Under the pieces are notes generated by a model, which saw only the letters and a list, made by a program, of their open reading frames with translations, did not search any database and was not told where the DNA came from. Shown in pieces: positions 41,106 through 52,026 of a stretch of 64,000 nucleotides of DNA. The DNA lies in NCBI RefSeq assembly GCF_003382285.1, contig NZ_QTJR01000007.1:1-64000 (forward strand), written 5' to 3'. Within the stretch, counting starts at the first letter, position 1; every line of letters begins with the position of its first letter. Position numbers and translations under genes: made by a program. The stretch comes from Lysobacter soli. GTDB taxonomy: Bacteria > Pseudomonadota > Gammaproteobacteria > Xanthomonadales > Xanthomonadaceae.

Positions 41106-43460
41106 TCAGCGGCTGGACATCGAGTACGGGCGCTGCGACGGGTCGGTCGCCCAGGTCTTGTTCGGCTGCGCCTGCATGGTGAAGCGCAGTTCGCCGCCCG
41201 CCATGATCTCGTCGTGGCGAAGGAACGCGCGCTCCAGCGGCTTGCCGTTGAGCGTGGCGGTACCGATGTAGAGGTGCGCGTCGTCCAGGCCGTCCGCGAT
41301 GACGGTGAAGCGCTTGCCGTTCGGCAGGTTCAGCGTGGCGCGCGGCATGAACGGACGGCCGATGACGTACTCGTTGCTGCCCGGCGCGACGGGATAGAAG
41401 CCCAGCGCGGTGAACACGTACCACGCCGACATCTGGCCGAGGTCGTCGTTGCCGGCGAGGCCGTCGGGGCGCGGCGCGTACTGCGTCTTCATGATGTTGC
41501 CCAGGCGCGCCTGCGTGCGCCACGGCTGGCCGGCGTACGCGTAGAGATACGCGACGTGGTGGCTCGGCTCGTTGCCGTGCGCGTACCAGCCGATCAGGCC
41601 GGTGATGTCTTCCATGTGTTCGAAGATCTTCGGATCGACCTTCGCGTCGAACACCGCGTCCAGGCGCGCGAGCAGCTTGTCTTCGCCACCGTGCGCGGCC
41701 GCGAGGCCGGCGACGTCCTGTGGGACGTACCACGAGTACTGCCACGCGTTGCCTTCGGTGTAGTCGGTGCCGTAGCCGCTGGCGCTGGGGTCGAAGGGTT
41801 CGCGGAAGCTGCCGTCGCGCTTGCGTGCGCGCATGAAGCCGGTGGATTCGTCGAACGCGTGCTGCCAGTTGGTGGCGCGCTTGCCGAATTGCTTGGCGAC
41901 GTCGTCGCGGCCCATCTCGCCGGCCATACGCGAGATGGTCCAGTCGTCGAACGCGTATTCCAGCGTCTTCGATGCGGCTTCGCCTTCCTCGTCGATGGGC
42001 ACGTAGCCCAGCTGCATGTATTGCGCGATGCCGTCGTACGGGCCGTAGCTGGCGCTGGCGACCATCGCGTCGAGCGCTTCGTTCGCGTCGTAGCCGCGAA
42101 TGCCCTTCATGTACGCATCGGCGATCACCGGCACCGCGTGGTAGCCGATCATGCACCACGTCTCCAGACCGTGGAACGCCCACACCGGCAGCACGCCGTA
42201 CGCGCTTGCACGGCGCGAGGCGAGCAGCGAATTGACGAAGTCGTTGGTGCGCTGCTCCGGCTGCACGATCGTCAGCAGCGGATGCAACGCGCGGTACGTG
42301 TCCCACAGCGAGAACGTGGAGTAATGGGTGAAGCCCTTCGCCTGGTGCACGGCGTTGTCGGGGCCGCGATAGCGACCGTCGACGTCCATGAACAGCGACG
42401 GCCCCATCAGCGTGTGATACAGCGCGGTGTAGACGCTGCGCCGCATCGGTTCGGGCGCATCGACATCGAGCGCAGACAACGCCTGCGTCCACTGCGCCTT
42501 CGCATCGGCACGCACTGCGTCGAAGTCGAAGCCGGGCACTTCGGCGTCGAGATTGGCGATGGCGCCTTCCTCGCTCACCGGCGAGATCGCGACCTTCACG
42601 ATCATCGAATCGCCCTGCGCCGCGGCGAAATCCAGCGCGCCGACAAGCTGGCGTCCTTCGATCTGCGCACGCTGGCGCGGGTCCTTCTCGCCCGGCGGCG
42701 GGAAGCCCTTGTAGACGACGTTCTCTTCGGTGTCGTGGAACTGATGGCCGCTCACCGGCTTGGAAAAGCGCATCGCGAAGTACAGCTGGCGACCCGGCGC
42801 CCAGCCGCGCGTTTCGCGGAAGCCCGTCAGCGTGCCGTCGGGGCGCAGGCGCAGTCGCGACCACTGCACCTTGCCGGGGTAGTCGTACATGCTGGTGCGC
42901 AGGTCGACGAGCACGTGCGCGGGTTTGCCCTTCGGGAACGTGTAGCGATGCACGCCGACGCGCGGGCTCGCCGTGAGTTCGGCGCGGATGCCGTAGTCCT
43001 GCAGCGTCACGGCGTAATAGCCGGGTTCGGCGCGTTCGTCCTTGTGGTCGAAGCGCGAGGTGTAGCCGCTGCCGGGCTTGTCGACGTCGCCGCGTTCGAG
43101 CTTCACCTCGCCGGCGATCGGCATCACCAGCACGTCGCCGAGATCCGAATGTCCGGTGCCGGAGAAGTGCGTGTGCGAGAAGCCGACGATGGTGTGGTCG
43201 TCGTAGCGATAGCCCGCCGCCCAGCCGTAGCCTTCCTTGCGCGATTTGATCTGCGTGTCGGGGCTCAGCTGCACCATGCCGAAGGGGACCGTCGCGCCCG
43301 GGAAGGTGTGGCCCTCGCCGCCGGTGCCGATGAAGGGATCGACCGAGGCATAGGCCTTCGCGCCCGCGCCGCCGGGCGTGGCTGCGGCCGCAAGCCCGCT
43401 GGCGAGCGCCAGCGCGGCGCCGGCCAGACGCAGTGAATGGGAACGGGCACGACGGGACAT
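41106..43460 (-). CDS. GH92 alpha-mannosidase, exported
   Basis: 784 residues with a signal peptide ending GLAAAATPG. Family GH92 hallmarks are clear: SVDPFIGTGGEGHTFPGATV then PFGMVQLSPDT at the start, HYSTFSLWDTYRALHPL in the catalytic (alpha/alpha)6 domain, and GNDDLGQMSAWYVFTALGFY near the end with the catalytic acidic pair. GH92 enzymes are calcium-dependent, inverting exo-alpha-mannosidases that remove terminal mannose (often alpha-1,2) from glycans. It is divergent from the LacI regulator, sharing a promoter region with two operator copies, and supplies mannose to the isomerase and kinase of the cluster. Confidence 0.94.
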   Translation of the reverse strand: MSRRARSHSLRLAGAALALASGLAAAATPGGAGAKAYASVDPFIGTGGEGHTFPGATVPFGMVQLSPDTQIKSRKEGYGWAAGYRYDDHTIVGFSHTHFSGTGHSDLGDVLVMPIAGEVKLERGDVDKPGSGYTSRFDHKDERAEPGYYAVTLQDYGIRAELTASPRVGVHRYTFPKGKPAHVLVDLRTSMYDYPGKVQWSRLRLRPDGTLTGFRETRGWAPGRQLYFAMRFSKPVSGHQFHDTEENVVYKGFPPPGEKDPRQRAQIEGRQLVGALDFAAAQGDSMIVKVAISPVSEEGAIANLDAEVPGFDFDAVRADAKAQWTQALSALDVDAPEPMRRSVYTALYHTLMGPSLFMDVDGRYRGPDNAVHQAKGFTHYSTFSLWDTYRALHPLLTIVQPEQRTNDFVNSLLASRRASAYGVLPVWAFHGLETWCMIGYHAVPVIADAYMKGIRGYDANEALDAMVASASYGPYDGIAQYMQLGYVPIDEEGEAASKTLEYAFDDWTISRMAGEMGRDDVAKQFGKRATNWQHAFDESTGFMRARKRDGSFREPFDPSASGYGTDYTEGNAWQYSWYVPQDVAGLAAAHGGEDKLLARLDAVFDAKVDPKIFEHMEDITGLIGWYAHGNEPSHHVAYLYAYAGQPWRTQARLGNIMKTQYAPRPDGLAGNDDLGQMSAWYVFTALGFYPVAPGSNEYVIGRPFMPRATLNLPNGKRFTVIADGLDDAHLYIGTATLNGKPLERAFLRHDEIMAGGELRFTMQAQPNKTWATDPSQRPYSMSSR

Positions 43461-43502
43461 GGGCGCTCCTGGAGTCGGAATCGGACGCGGGCGGGCCGCA
43501 AA

Positions 43503-43518
43503 TTTGGATCGGTCTAAA
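43503..43518. promoter_or_regulatory. Mannan-cluster operator O1
   Basis: TTTGGATCGGTCTAAA, an imperfect dyad centred on CG, 43 bp before the GH92 start. It is the exact reverse complement of O2. Confidence 0.75.
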
Positions 43519-43603
43519 CGCCGGACCGTACCACGGCTGTGCGTCCGGCCTCATGCTGCAGCGCAGGATTGCGCCGGGCGGCTGCCTTCCGCAGGATGCC
43601 CGA

Positions 43604-43619
43604 TTTAGACCGATCCAAA
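43604..43619. promoter_or_regulatory. Mannan-cluster operator O2
   Basis: TTTAGACCGATCCAAA, 19 bp before the LacI ATG. Starts of O1 and O2 are 101 bp apart, suited to looping by a LacI tetramer or to independent control of each direction. Confidence 0.75.
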
Positions 43620-43638
43620 TGCCGGAGCCTGCCCGTCC

Positions 43639-44679
43639 ATGTCCCTCCCCGCCGCGCGCGGCCGCGTCACGCTGACCGACATCGCCGACGCCTGCGACCT
43701 GTCGCGCGCGACGGTGTCGCTGGTGCTGCGCGGCAGCCCGCTGGTGAACGCGCAGACGCGGGCGCGCGTGGAGGCCGAGCTCAAGCGGCAGGGTTACGTC
43801 TACCACCGCGGCGCGGCGAACCTTCGGCGCAAGGCGTCGAACACCGTCGCGCTGGTGATCAACGACCTCTCGAACCCGTTCTTCGCCGAGTTCGCGGCCG
43901 GCGTGGACGAAGCGCTCGGCGCCGCCGGTTACGTCACGCTGCTGGGCAGCACGGGCGAGTCGAGCGAACGCCAGCAGGCGGTGCTCACCTCGCTGCTCGA
44001 ACACGACCCGGCCGGCATCATCCTCTCGCCCGCCGAAGGCAGCGATGCGGCGCGGCTGCGTCCGCTGCTCGCGTCGCGCACGCCGATGCTGGTGTTCAAC
44101 CGCACGCTTGGCGACGAATGGGATTACCTCGCGCTCGACAACGCACGCGGCGCGCGCCTGGCGACGGAACACCTGCTCGCGCAGGGCCATCGCCGCATCG
44201 CGTTCTTCGGTGGACATGGCGAGTCGAGTTCGTGCTCGGAACGGCGAAAGGGATGGCATGCCGCGCTGACGGACGCGGGCATCGCGCCGGAGCCGCAGTG
44301 GATCGTCGAATGCGCGCCGACGCGACTGGAAGCCGCGCGGCAGACCGGCGCGCTGTTCGTGCGCGATCCCGCACCGACGGCGGCGGTCTGCTACAACGAC
44401 GCCGTCGCGCTGGGCTTGATCGCAGGCCTTTCCACGCGCGGGCGACGTGCCGGGCATGACTTCGCGGTCACCGGCTTCGACGACATTCCCGAAGCCTCCG
44501 TAAGCGCGCCACCGCTGACGACCGTCGCGGTCGATCCGCGCGCGCGCGGCCGCCAGGCGGCTGAGTTGATCCTGCAGCGTCTGCAGAATCCGTCCACGCC
44601 CGCCATCACCACCATCGCGCCCGTGCAGTTGCATGTGCGCGCGAGCAGCCAGTCCACCTTGTCCGGAGATGCCGCATGA
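43639..44679 (+). CDS. LacI-family regulator of the mannan cluster
   Basis: 346 residues. The DNA-binding domain reads VTLTDIADACDLSRATVSLV then LRGSPLVNAQTRARVEAELK, with the hinge helix NLRRKASN, and the periplasmic-binding-protein-like sensor domain follows (VALVINDLSNPFFAEFAAGV). It heads the plus-strand operon and is divergent from GH92. Operators O1 and O2 are at both starts. A sugar from mannoside breakdown is the likely inducer; which one cannot be read from sequence. Confidence 0.92.
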   Translation: MSLPAARGRVTLTDIADACDLSRATVSLVLRGSPLVNAQTRARVEAELKRQGYVYHRGAANLRRKASNTVALVINDLSNPFFAEFAAGVDEALGAAGYVTLLGSTGESSERQQAVLTSLLEHDPAGIILSPAEGSDAARLRPLLASRTPMLVFNRTLGDEWDYLALDNARGARLATEHLLAQGHRRIAFFGGHGESSSCSERRKGWHAALTDAGIAPEPQWIVECAPTRLEAARQTGALFVRDPAPTAAVCYNDAVALGLIAGLSTRGRRAGHDFAVTGFDDIPEASVSAPPLTTVAVDPRARGRQAAELILQRLQNPSTPAITTIAPVQLHVRASSQSTLSGDAA

Positions 44680-44749
44680 GCGGTCGCCCCCTGCCCCATC
44701 GCGCTGCCACAGCGGCGTTCATCCCGACGATCGCGGCGGCGACGCGCGC

Positions 44750-45745
44750 ATGATCGCAGCCGTGCAACGCAAGGCGATCGTATGTTTCGGCGAGGCGCTG
44801 ATCGACTTCCTCGCGCTTCCCGCGCTGCCGGGCAACCCGCGCCATTTCGTCGAGTACGCCGGCGGCGCGCCGGCCAACGTCAGCGCCGCGGTCGCGCGCA
44901 TGGGCGGCAACGCGCGCTTCGTCGGCATGCTCGGCGTGGACATGTTCGGCGAGTTCCTGATGTCGCAGTTGCGCGCCTTCGGCGTGGATACGCGCTTCAC
45001 CGCGCACACCAGCGCGGCGCGCACCGCGCTGGCGTTCGTGTCGCTGGACGAGGAAGGCGAGCGCAGCTTCAGCTTCTATCGACCGCCCGCGGCGGACCTC
45101 CTGTTCCGCGTCGAACATTTCCGCACCGAATGTTTTCTCGATGCGGCCGTGCTGCACGTGTGCTCCAACAGCCTGACCGAAGCCGACATCGCGCAGACCA
45201 CCGTCGCCGGCATGCAGCTGGCGCGCGAACACGGCGCGCTGGTGAGCATGGACCTCAACCTGCGGCCCTCGTTGTGGCCGGAAGGTGTGGATCCCGCGCC
45301 GCGTTTGTGGGAAGCGCTCGCCGAAGCCGATATCGTCAAGCTGTGCCGCAGCGAGGCGGATTTCCTGATCCGCCGCGCGGGGCATCACGACGCGATGCTA
45401 CAGCGCCTCTGGCAGGGGCATGCGCGACTGGTGCTGATCACCGACGGCGGAAAGCCGGTGCGCTGGTACACGCGCGCCGCGAAGGGCGAGGCACCGACGT
45501 TCCGCGTTTCCGCGGTCGATACCACCGCCGCAGGCGATGCCTTCGTCGCCAGCCTGCTGCTGCGGCTGGTGGAACTGGGGGTGGACGCGGGCAACTTCGA
45601 GGACGCGATCGCTAACGAGACGACGATCGTCGACGCATTGCGCCACGGCGCCGCCGCAGGCGCGCTGACGGCGACGAAACACGGCGCGTTCGCCGCGATG
45701 CCGACGCGCGAGGACATCGAAACCCTTTTCCGGAACGACGCATGA
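44750..45745 (+). CDS. PfkB-family sugar kinase (probable fructokinase)
   Basis: 331 residues from ATG 44750; longer in-frame starts overlap the regulator and lack conservation. PfkB motifs are complete: CFGEALIDFLALP at the start, YAGGAPANVSAAVARMGGNA (sugar-binding), and DTTAAGDAFVASLLLRL with catalytic Asp and the anion-hole glycine. With a mannose isomerase next to it, phosphorylation of fructose to fructose 6-phosphate is the natural reading, though ribose- or ketogluconate-type PfkB kinases look alike. The stop overlaps the isomerase start by four bases. Confidence 0.9.
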   Translation: MIAAVQRKAIVCFGEALIDFLALPALPGNPRHFVEYAGGAPANVSAAVARMGGNARFVGMLGVDMFGEFLMSQLRAFGVDTRFTAHTSAARTALAFVSLDEEGERSFSFYRPPAADLLFRVEHFRTECFLDAAVLHVCSNSLTEADIAQTTVAGMQLAREHGALVSMDLNLRPSLWPEGVDPAPRLWEALAEADIVKLCRSEADFLIRRAGHHDAMLQRLWQGHARLVLITDGGKPVRWYTRAAKGEAPTFRVSAVDTTAAGDAFVASLLLRLVELGVDAGNFEDAIANETTIVDALRHGAAAGALTATKHGAFAAMPTREDIETLFRNDA

Positions 45746-46971
45746 CCACCCTGCACACGACGGCACCCGACTTCCGCAGCGACGCCTTCCTGCGCGCGCA
45801 CATCGCCGACACGATGGCGTTCTACCATCCGCACGCGATCGACCCGAAAGGCGGCTTTTTCCATTACTTCCGCGACGACGGCAGCGTCTACGACGCCTCG
45901 CATCGCCACTTGGTGAGCAGCACGCGATTCGTCTTCAACTATGCGATGGCAGCGCGCGAGTTCGGCAACGCGGAGTACCTGGACACCGCGCGCCACGGCC
46001 TGCGCTACCTGCGCGACGTGCATCGCGATGCATCCACGGGCGGCTACGCGTGGACGATCCGCGACGGCGTTGCCGAAGACCGCACGAACCACTGTTACGG
46101 CGTCGCGTTCGTGTTGCTGGCGTATTCGACCGCATTGAAGGCCGGCATCGACGATGTGGTGCCGTGGATCGACGAGACCTGGCAGTTGCTGGAGTCGCGC
46201 TTCTTCGATGCGGACGCAGGGCTGTATCGCGATGAAGCCGACGCGGAGTGGAACTTCTCCGACTACCGCGGGCAGAACGCGAACATGCACATGTGCGAGG
46301 CGATGCTCGCCGCGTACGAGGCGACGAAGCAATCGCGTTTCCTCGACCGAGCATTGCTGCTCGCGGACGGCATGACGCGACGCCAGGCCGCGAAGGCCGG
46401 CGGGCTGGTCTGGGAACACTACGATCGCGACTGGAACGTCGACTGGGATTACCACCGCGACGATCCGAAGCATCTGTTCCGTCCGTGGGGCTACCAGCCG
46501 GGCCATCAGACCGAATGGGCGAAGCTGCTGGTCATCCTCGACGGCCACCTGCGCGAACGCGGCGCTCCCGCCGACGGTCTGATCGACACCGCACGGCATC
46601 TCTTCGACACCGCCGTGCAGCGCGCGTGGGATACGGAGTTCGGTGGGCTCGCGTACGGCTTCGGCCTGGCGCCGGAGTTCGCGGTGTGCGACGACGACAA
46701 GTACTTCTGGGTGCAGGCCGAGTCGCTGGCCGCGGCCGCGCGACTTGCCGACGCGACGGGCGACGTCGCCTATTGGGACTGGTACGACCGGCTGTGGGCG
46801 TACTCGTGGCAGTATTTCGTCGATCACGAGCATGGCGCGTGGTATCGCATCCTCGATCGCCGGAACCGCAAGTACAGCGACGAGAAGAGTCCCGCCGGCA
46901 AGACCGATTACCACACCATGGGCGCGTGCTACGACGTCCTGGCCGTCCTTCGTCATCGCGGAGAGAACTGA
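45742..46971 (+). CDS. AGE-family D-mannose isomerase
   Basis: 409 residues of the N-acylglucosamine 2-epimerase fold. The mannose isomerase subgroup signatures include NYAMAAREFGNAEYLDTARH, ENxDRDW-type EHYDRDWNVDWDYH and PWGYQPGHQTEWAKLLVIL with the catalytic histidine, and DYHTMGACYDVLAVL at the end. It should interconvert mannose and fructose in the cytoplasm. Overlaps of four bases upstream and three downstream (ATGA) show translational coupling with the kinase and GH47 genes. Confidence 0.9.
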   Translation: MTTLHTTAPDFRSDAFLRAHIADTMAFYHPHAIDPKGGFFHYFRDDGSVYDASHRHLVSSTRFVFNYAMAAREFGNAEYLDTARHGLRYLRDVHRDASTGGYAWTIRDGVAEDRTNHCYGVAFVLLAYSTALKAGIDDVVPWIDETWQLLESRFFDADAGLYRDEADAEWNFSDYRGQNANMHMCEAMLAAYEATKQSRFLDRALLLADGMTRRQAAKAGGLVWEHYDRDWNVDWDYHRDDPKHLFRPWGYQPGHQTEWAKLLVILDGHLRERGAPADGLIDTARHLFDTAVQRAWDTEFGGLAYGFGLAPEFAVCDDDKYFWVQAESLAAAARLADATGDVAYWDWYDRLWAYSWQYFVDHEHGAWYRILDRRNRKYSDEKSPAGKTDYHTMGACYDVLAVLRHRGEN

Positions 46972-48353
46972 TGCGCCTGCACGCTGCGTTGCTGTCCCTG
47001 CTGCTGGTTCCCACGCTCGCCATCGCCGCCGAACCCGCGACGAAAGGCGCGGAGTCGTCCGCGTCGTTCAGCGACAAGCGCGCCGCACGCAGCGCGGAGG
47101 AAGTGAAGGCGCAGTTCCTGCACGCGTGGCGCGGCTATCGCGAGTACGCGTGGGGTCACGACGGCCTCAAGCCGCTCAGCAACATGCCGCACGACTGGTA
47201 CGGCGAGTCGCTGCTGATGACGCCGGTCGATGCGCTCGACACGATGATCCTGATGGGCCTGGACCGGGAGGCGGCGGAGGCGCGCGAACTGATCGCGACG
47301 AAGCTGTCGTTCGATCGCGACCTGGACGTGAAGCATTTCGAAGTGGTGATCCGGCTACTCGGCGGCCTGCTGTCGGGCTACCAGCTGACCGGCGACCAGC
47401 GCCTGCTCGCGCTTGCGAATGATCTGGGCACGCGTTTGCTGCCGGCGTTCGATTCGCCCACGGGCCTGCCGTACGTCTACGTCAACCTGCGCACCGGCAA
47501 GGCGCACGGCAACGAGAGCAATCCGGCCGAGGCCGGCACGCTGTTGCTGGAGTACGGCACGCTCAGCAAGCTCACCGGCAACCCGGTGTTTTATGAGAAG
47601 GCCAAGCGCGCGCTCGTGGAAACCTACAAGCGTCGTTCGAAGATCGGCCTGGTCGGCGAGCGTTTCGACGTCACCACGGGCGAGTGGATGAACAAGCGCA
47701 GCCACGTCGGCGCGCGCATCGACTCGTACTACGAGTACCTGTGGAAGTGCTGGACGCTGTTCGGCGATGAGGACTGCCACGCGATGTGGAAGGAGAGCAT
47801 CGCCGCGGCCAACCGCTATTACCCGGAAGAAGTCGACGGCGCGCTGTGGGTGGGCCACGTCGACATGGACAGTGGTGAACGCGTGGCCAGCCGGTACGGC
47901 GCGCTCGATGCGTTCTGGCCGGGCCTGCTGGCGTTGTCGGGCGATGTCGCGCAGGCGCGCCGCCTGCAGGATTCGTCGTTCGCGATGTGGCGCAAGTGGG
48001 GCATCGAGCCGGAGGCGTACGACTATCGCAAGGGTGAAGTGACGTCGGCGGGTTATCCGCTGCGTCCGGAGATCATCGAATCGGCGTGGTACCTGCACCG
48101 CCTCACCGGCGATGCGAAGTACCGCGCGATGGGGCGCGAGATGTTCGACGACTTCGTCCGCTACACGCGCACCGATTCGGGCTTCGCGGCGCTCGACAGC
48201 GTGATCACGAAGGACAAGGACGACGACATGGAAAGCTTCGTGCTCGCCGAGACCTTCAAGTATTTCTACCTGCTGTTCGCGCCGCCCGAAACGCTGGATC
48301 CGTCGAAGGTGGTGCTGACCACCGAAGCGCATCCGCTGCGGCGGACGTGGTGA
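46971..48353 (+). CDS. GH47 class I alpha-1,2-mannosidase, exported
   Basis: 460 residues with a signal peptide ending LAIAAEPA. GH47 features: EEVKAQFLHAWRGYREYAWG, DALDTMILMGL, FEVVIRLLGGLLSGYQLTGD, SYYEYLWKCW, RPEIIESAWYLHRLTGD and the late TTEAHPL that supplies the calcium-binding threonine of the family. GH47 enzymes trim alpha-1,2-mannose with inversion and are mostly eukaryotic; bacterial members are few. Its start (ATGA) overlaps the isomerase stop. Together with GH92 it should strip mannan or high-mannose glycans outside the cytoplasm. Confidence 0.92.
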   Translation: MRLHAALLSLLLVPTLAIAAEPATKGAESSASFSDKRAARSAEEVKAQFLHAWRGYREYAWGHDGLKPLSNMPHDWYGESLLMTPVDALDTMILMGLDREAAEARELIATKLSFDRDLDVKHFEVVIRLLGGLLSGYQLTGDQRLLALANDLGTRLLPAFDSPTGLPYVYVNLRTGKAHGNESNPAEAGTLLLEYGTLSKLTGNPVFYEKAKRALVETYKRRSKIGLVGERFDVTTGEWMNKRSHVGARIDSYYEYLWKCWTLFGDEDCHAMWKESIAAANRYYPEEVDGALWVGHVDMDSGERVASRYGALDAFWPGLLALSGDVAQARRLQDSSFAMWRKWGIEPEAYDYRKGEVTSAGYPLRPEIIESAWYLHRLTGDAKYRAMGREMFDDFVRYTRTDSGFAALDSVITKDKDDDMESFVLAETFKYFYLLFAPPETLDPSKVVLTTEAHPLRRTW

Positions 48354-48356
48354 GGA

Positions 48357-48824
48357 TCACTCGATCACGCCGGCCAGCGCGAGCCCGATGACGATCGGTA
48401 CCAGCACCACCAGCACGGCGAGGCAGCACAGCAGCCCGACGCCGACGGCGCGCCAGTTCGAGTAGGTGCGATCGCTCGCCTCGTACTCCGCGATGCGATC
48501 GCCCTGGAAGCGCTTCGCGATATGCGAGGCGGCGAACAGCTGCGGGATCGTGAAGACCATCGCCGGCACGTTTTCGGGCAGGACGTACACGAGTGCGAGC
48601 ACGAGCGCGCACGCGATGGCGCCGTAGGTCAGTGCCTGGCGCGCACGCGCGTGATCGCCCAGCGCGCGGTAGTTGCGCGACATCAGCCAGCCGGTCGCCA
48701 GTGGCGTGCCCATGAACGTGCCCAGCACAATGCCCGATACCCGGTACAACCGGGCGCCTGCCGCGGGCACCGCGACTGCCACCGACGCCGTGGCCGGGCT
48801 GCGGTACGGATTCGTGTCTTCCAT
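48357..48824 (-). CDS. Small membrane protein of unknown function
   Basis: 155 residues from ATG 48824 with GGGGA upstream (ATG 48836 also possible). The MEDTNPYRSPAT opening is a familiar N-terminus of Xanthomonadaceae membrane proteins. Hydrophobic segments include ALTYGAIACALVLALVYVLP, MVFTIPQLFAASHIA and VGVGLLCCLAVLVVLVPIVI. It is convergent with GH47, with only 3 bp between stops. No function is assigned. Confidence 0.75.
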   Translation of the reverse strand: MEDTNPYRSPATASVAVAVPAAGARLYRVSGIVLGTFMGTPLATGWLMSRNYRALGDHARARQALTYGAIACALVLALVYVLPENVPAMVFTIPQLFAASHIAKRFQGDRIAEYEASDRTYSNWRAVGVGLLCCLAVLVVLVPIVIGLALAGVIE

Positions 48825-48948
48825 CGGATTCCCCATGCATGACCGCCCCCCGCGGCCGGATCCGAGCTTACCGCCAGCGTCACGCTGCTGACAGCACGCT
48901 GTCAGTCTGTCCCGTTCATGCTGGGCGTCCCAATCGAAGGAACCTCGC

Positions 48949-49335
48949 ATGGACACGAAGACCAACGACATCGCCGCAGTGGCCAACCGCCTCGTCGAAC
49001 TCTGCCGCACCGGCCAGTACGACCAGGCGCAGCAGGAGCTTTACGCCGAGCATGCCGTGAGCATCGAAGGCGCCGGGCAGGACGCGGACTCGATCACGCG
49101 CGGCATGGCGGCGATCCGCGAGAAGGGCAAGCAGTGGGCCGACAACCTCGTCGAGGTGCACGGCGGCAGCGTGAGCGATCCGGTCATCGCCGATGGCTGG
49201 TTCAGCGTCGCGATGGGACTGGACGCGACCTACAAGGACATGGGCCGCGTGGCGATGAAGGAAATCGCGGTGTACCAGGTGCGCGACGGCAAGATCACGC
49301 ACGAACAGTTCTTCTACAACACCGACAAGTCGTAA
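48949..49335 (+). CDS. SnoaL-like/NTF2-fold protein
   Basis: 128 residues: [40 protein letters not shown], then strands ending [17 protein letters not shown]. This is the SnoaL-like cone fold found in many stress-linked or metabolic proteins of unknown ligand. It is preceded by its own promoter region and followed after 37 bp by a tiny zinc-ribbon gene on the same strand. No catalytic residues can be fixed. Confidence 0.82.
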   Translation: MDTKTNDIAAVANRLVELCRTGQYDQAQQELYAEHAVSIEGAGQDADSITRGMAAIREKGKQWADNLVEVHGGSVSDPVIADGWFSVAMGLDATYKDMGRVAMKEIAVYQVRDGKITHEQFFYNTDKS

Positions 49336-49372
49336 CGCAGCGGGCCGGGCCGATCGCCCCGCGGAGGTCGCC

Positions 49373-49519
49373 ATGAACGCGAAGTCGTCCACGCCTCCCA
49401 CGAACAACGGCTGGAAGACGTGCAGCCGCGGTCACAAGTACCGCGGCGCCGGGCCCTGCCCGATCTGCTGGCCCGGTGGCGCGAAAAGGCGCGCATCCAA
49501 AACGACGAAGCCCCGCTGA
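49373..49519 (+). CDS. 48-residue zinc-ribbon-like protein
   Basis: GGAGGT stands six bases before ATG 49373. The product [20 protein letters not shown] continues with [20 protein letters not shown] and a basic end. The C-x3-H ... C-x2-C pattern suggests one bound zinc. It ends inside the terminator shared with rpoD. The strong ribosome-binding site makes it likely to be expressed; function is unknown. Confidence 0.65.
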   Translation: MNAKSSTPPTNNGWKTCSRGHKYRGAGPCPICWPGGAKRRASKTTKPR

Positions 49520-49531
49520 GCGGGGCTTCGT
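49505..49531. terminator. Bidirectional terminator between the zinc-ribbon gene and rpoD
   Basis: ACGAAGCCCCGC (49505-49516) and GCGGGGCTTCGT (49520-49531) form a 12-base stem with loop TGA. On the minus strand a CGTTTTGG tract follows, which suits termination of rpoD. Confidence 0.8.
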
Positions 49532-49557
49532 GGTGACACATCAGCGGTGTTGCCGCG

Positions 49558-51417
<1,860 letters not shown>

Positions 51418-51491
51418 GTGCTGCGCCACCGCGCTAATGGGAAGGGATGGGAACGTTCCAGTATATCAGGCCGGACCGGTCGGGTTGGCCT

Positions 51492-51932
51492 TCAGGACCG
51501 CAGGAGGAAGGTGACCGGGCCGTCGTTGACCAGGCTGATCACCATATGGGCACCGAACCGCCCCGTTTCCACCCCCCCGGAATGTTTTTGCCTGCAGATG
51601 CCGACCAGTCGGCTGAACAACGGTTCAGCCACCTCCGGCGCCGCGGCCGTGCTGAAGCCCGGGCGCATGCCGCTGCGGGTGTCCGCGGCCAGGGTGAACT
51701 GGCTGACCAGCAGCAGGCCACCGCCGGTGTCGGCCAGGCCCAGGTTCATTCGGCCACCCTCGTCGGCGAATACACGGTATCCGAGCAGGCGGTCGGCCAT
51801 CCGCGCGATCTGGGCGTCGCCGTCGCCAGGCTCGACGCCCACCAGCGCGAGCAGGCCGGGGCCGATCGCCCCCACGACTTCGTCGTCCACCCGGACGCTG
51901 GCTTCGTTCACGCGCTGGATCAGGGCGAGCAT
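51492..51932 (-). CDS. dtd: D-aminoacyl-tRNA deacylase
   Basis: 146 residues starting MLALIQRVNEASVRVDDEVV, which is the DTD N-terminus. The two catalytic cross-subunit motifs are present: LLVSQFTLAADTRSG and, at the end, SLVNDGPVTFLLRS (family consensus N-x-GPVT). DTD removes D-amino acids and glycine from mischarged tRNA as a dimer. An upstream in-frame ATG adds a non-conserved 20 residues and is rejected. It lies 75 bp upstream of rpoD in the same direction. Confidence 0.95.
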   Translation of the reverse strand: MLALIQRVNEASVRVDDEVVGAIGPGLLALVGVEPGDGDAQIARMADRLLGYRVFADEGGRMNLGLADTGGGLLLVSQFTLAADTRSGMRPGFSTAAAPEVAEPLFSRLVGICRQKHSGGVETGRFGAHMVISLVNDGPVTFLLRS

Positions 51933-52026
51933 GGGGTTCCGTGGCGGGTGGATGGAGCGCCGATGCTGTGGGCCGCGGCACTGCGGGGTCAACCGGCGCC
52001 GACGATGCCCCCGTTAGACTGAATGG

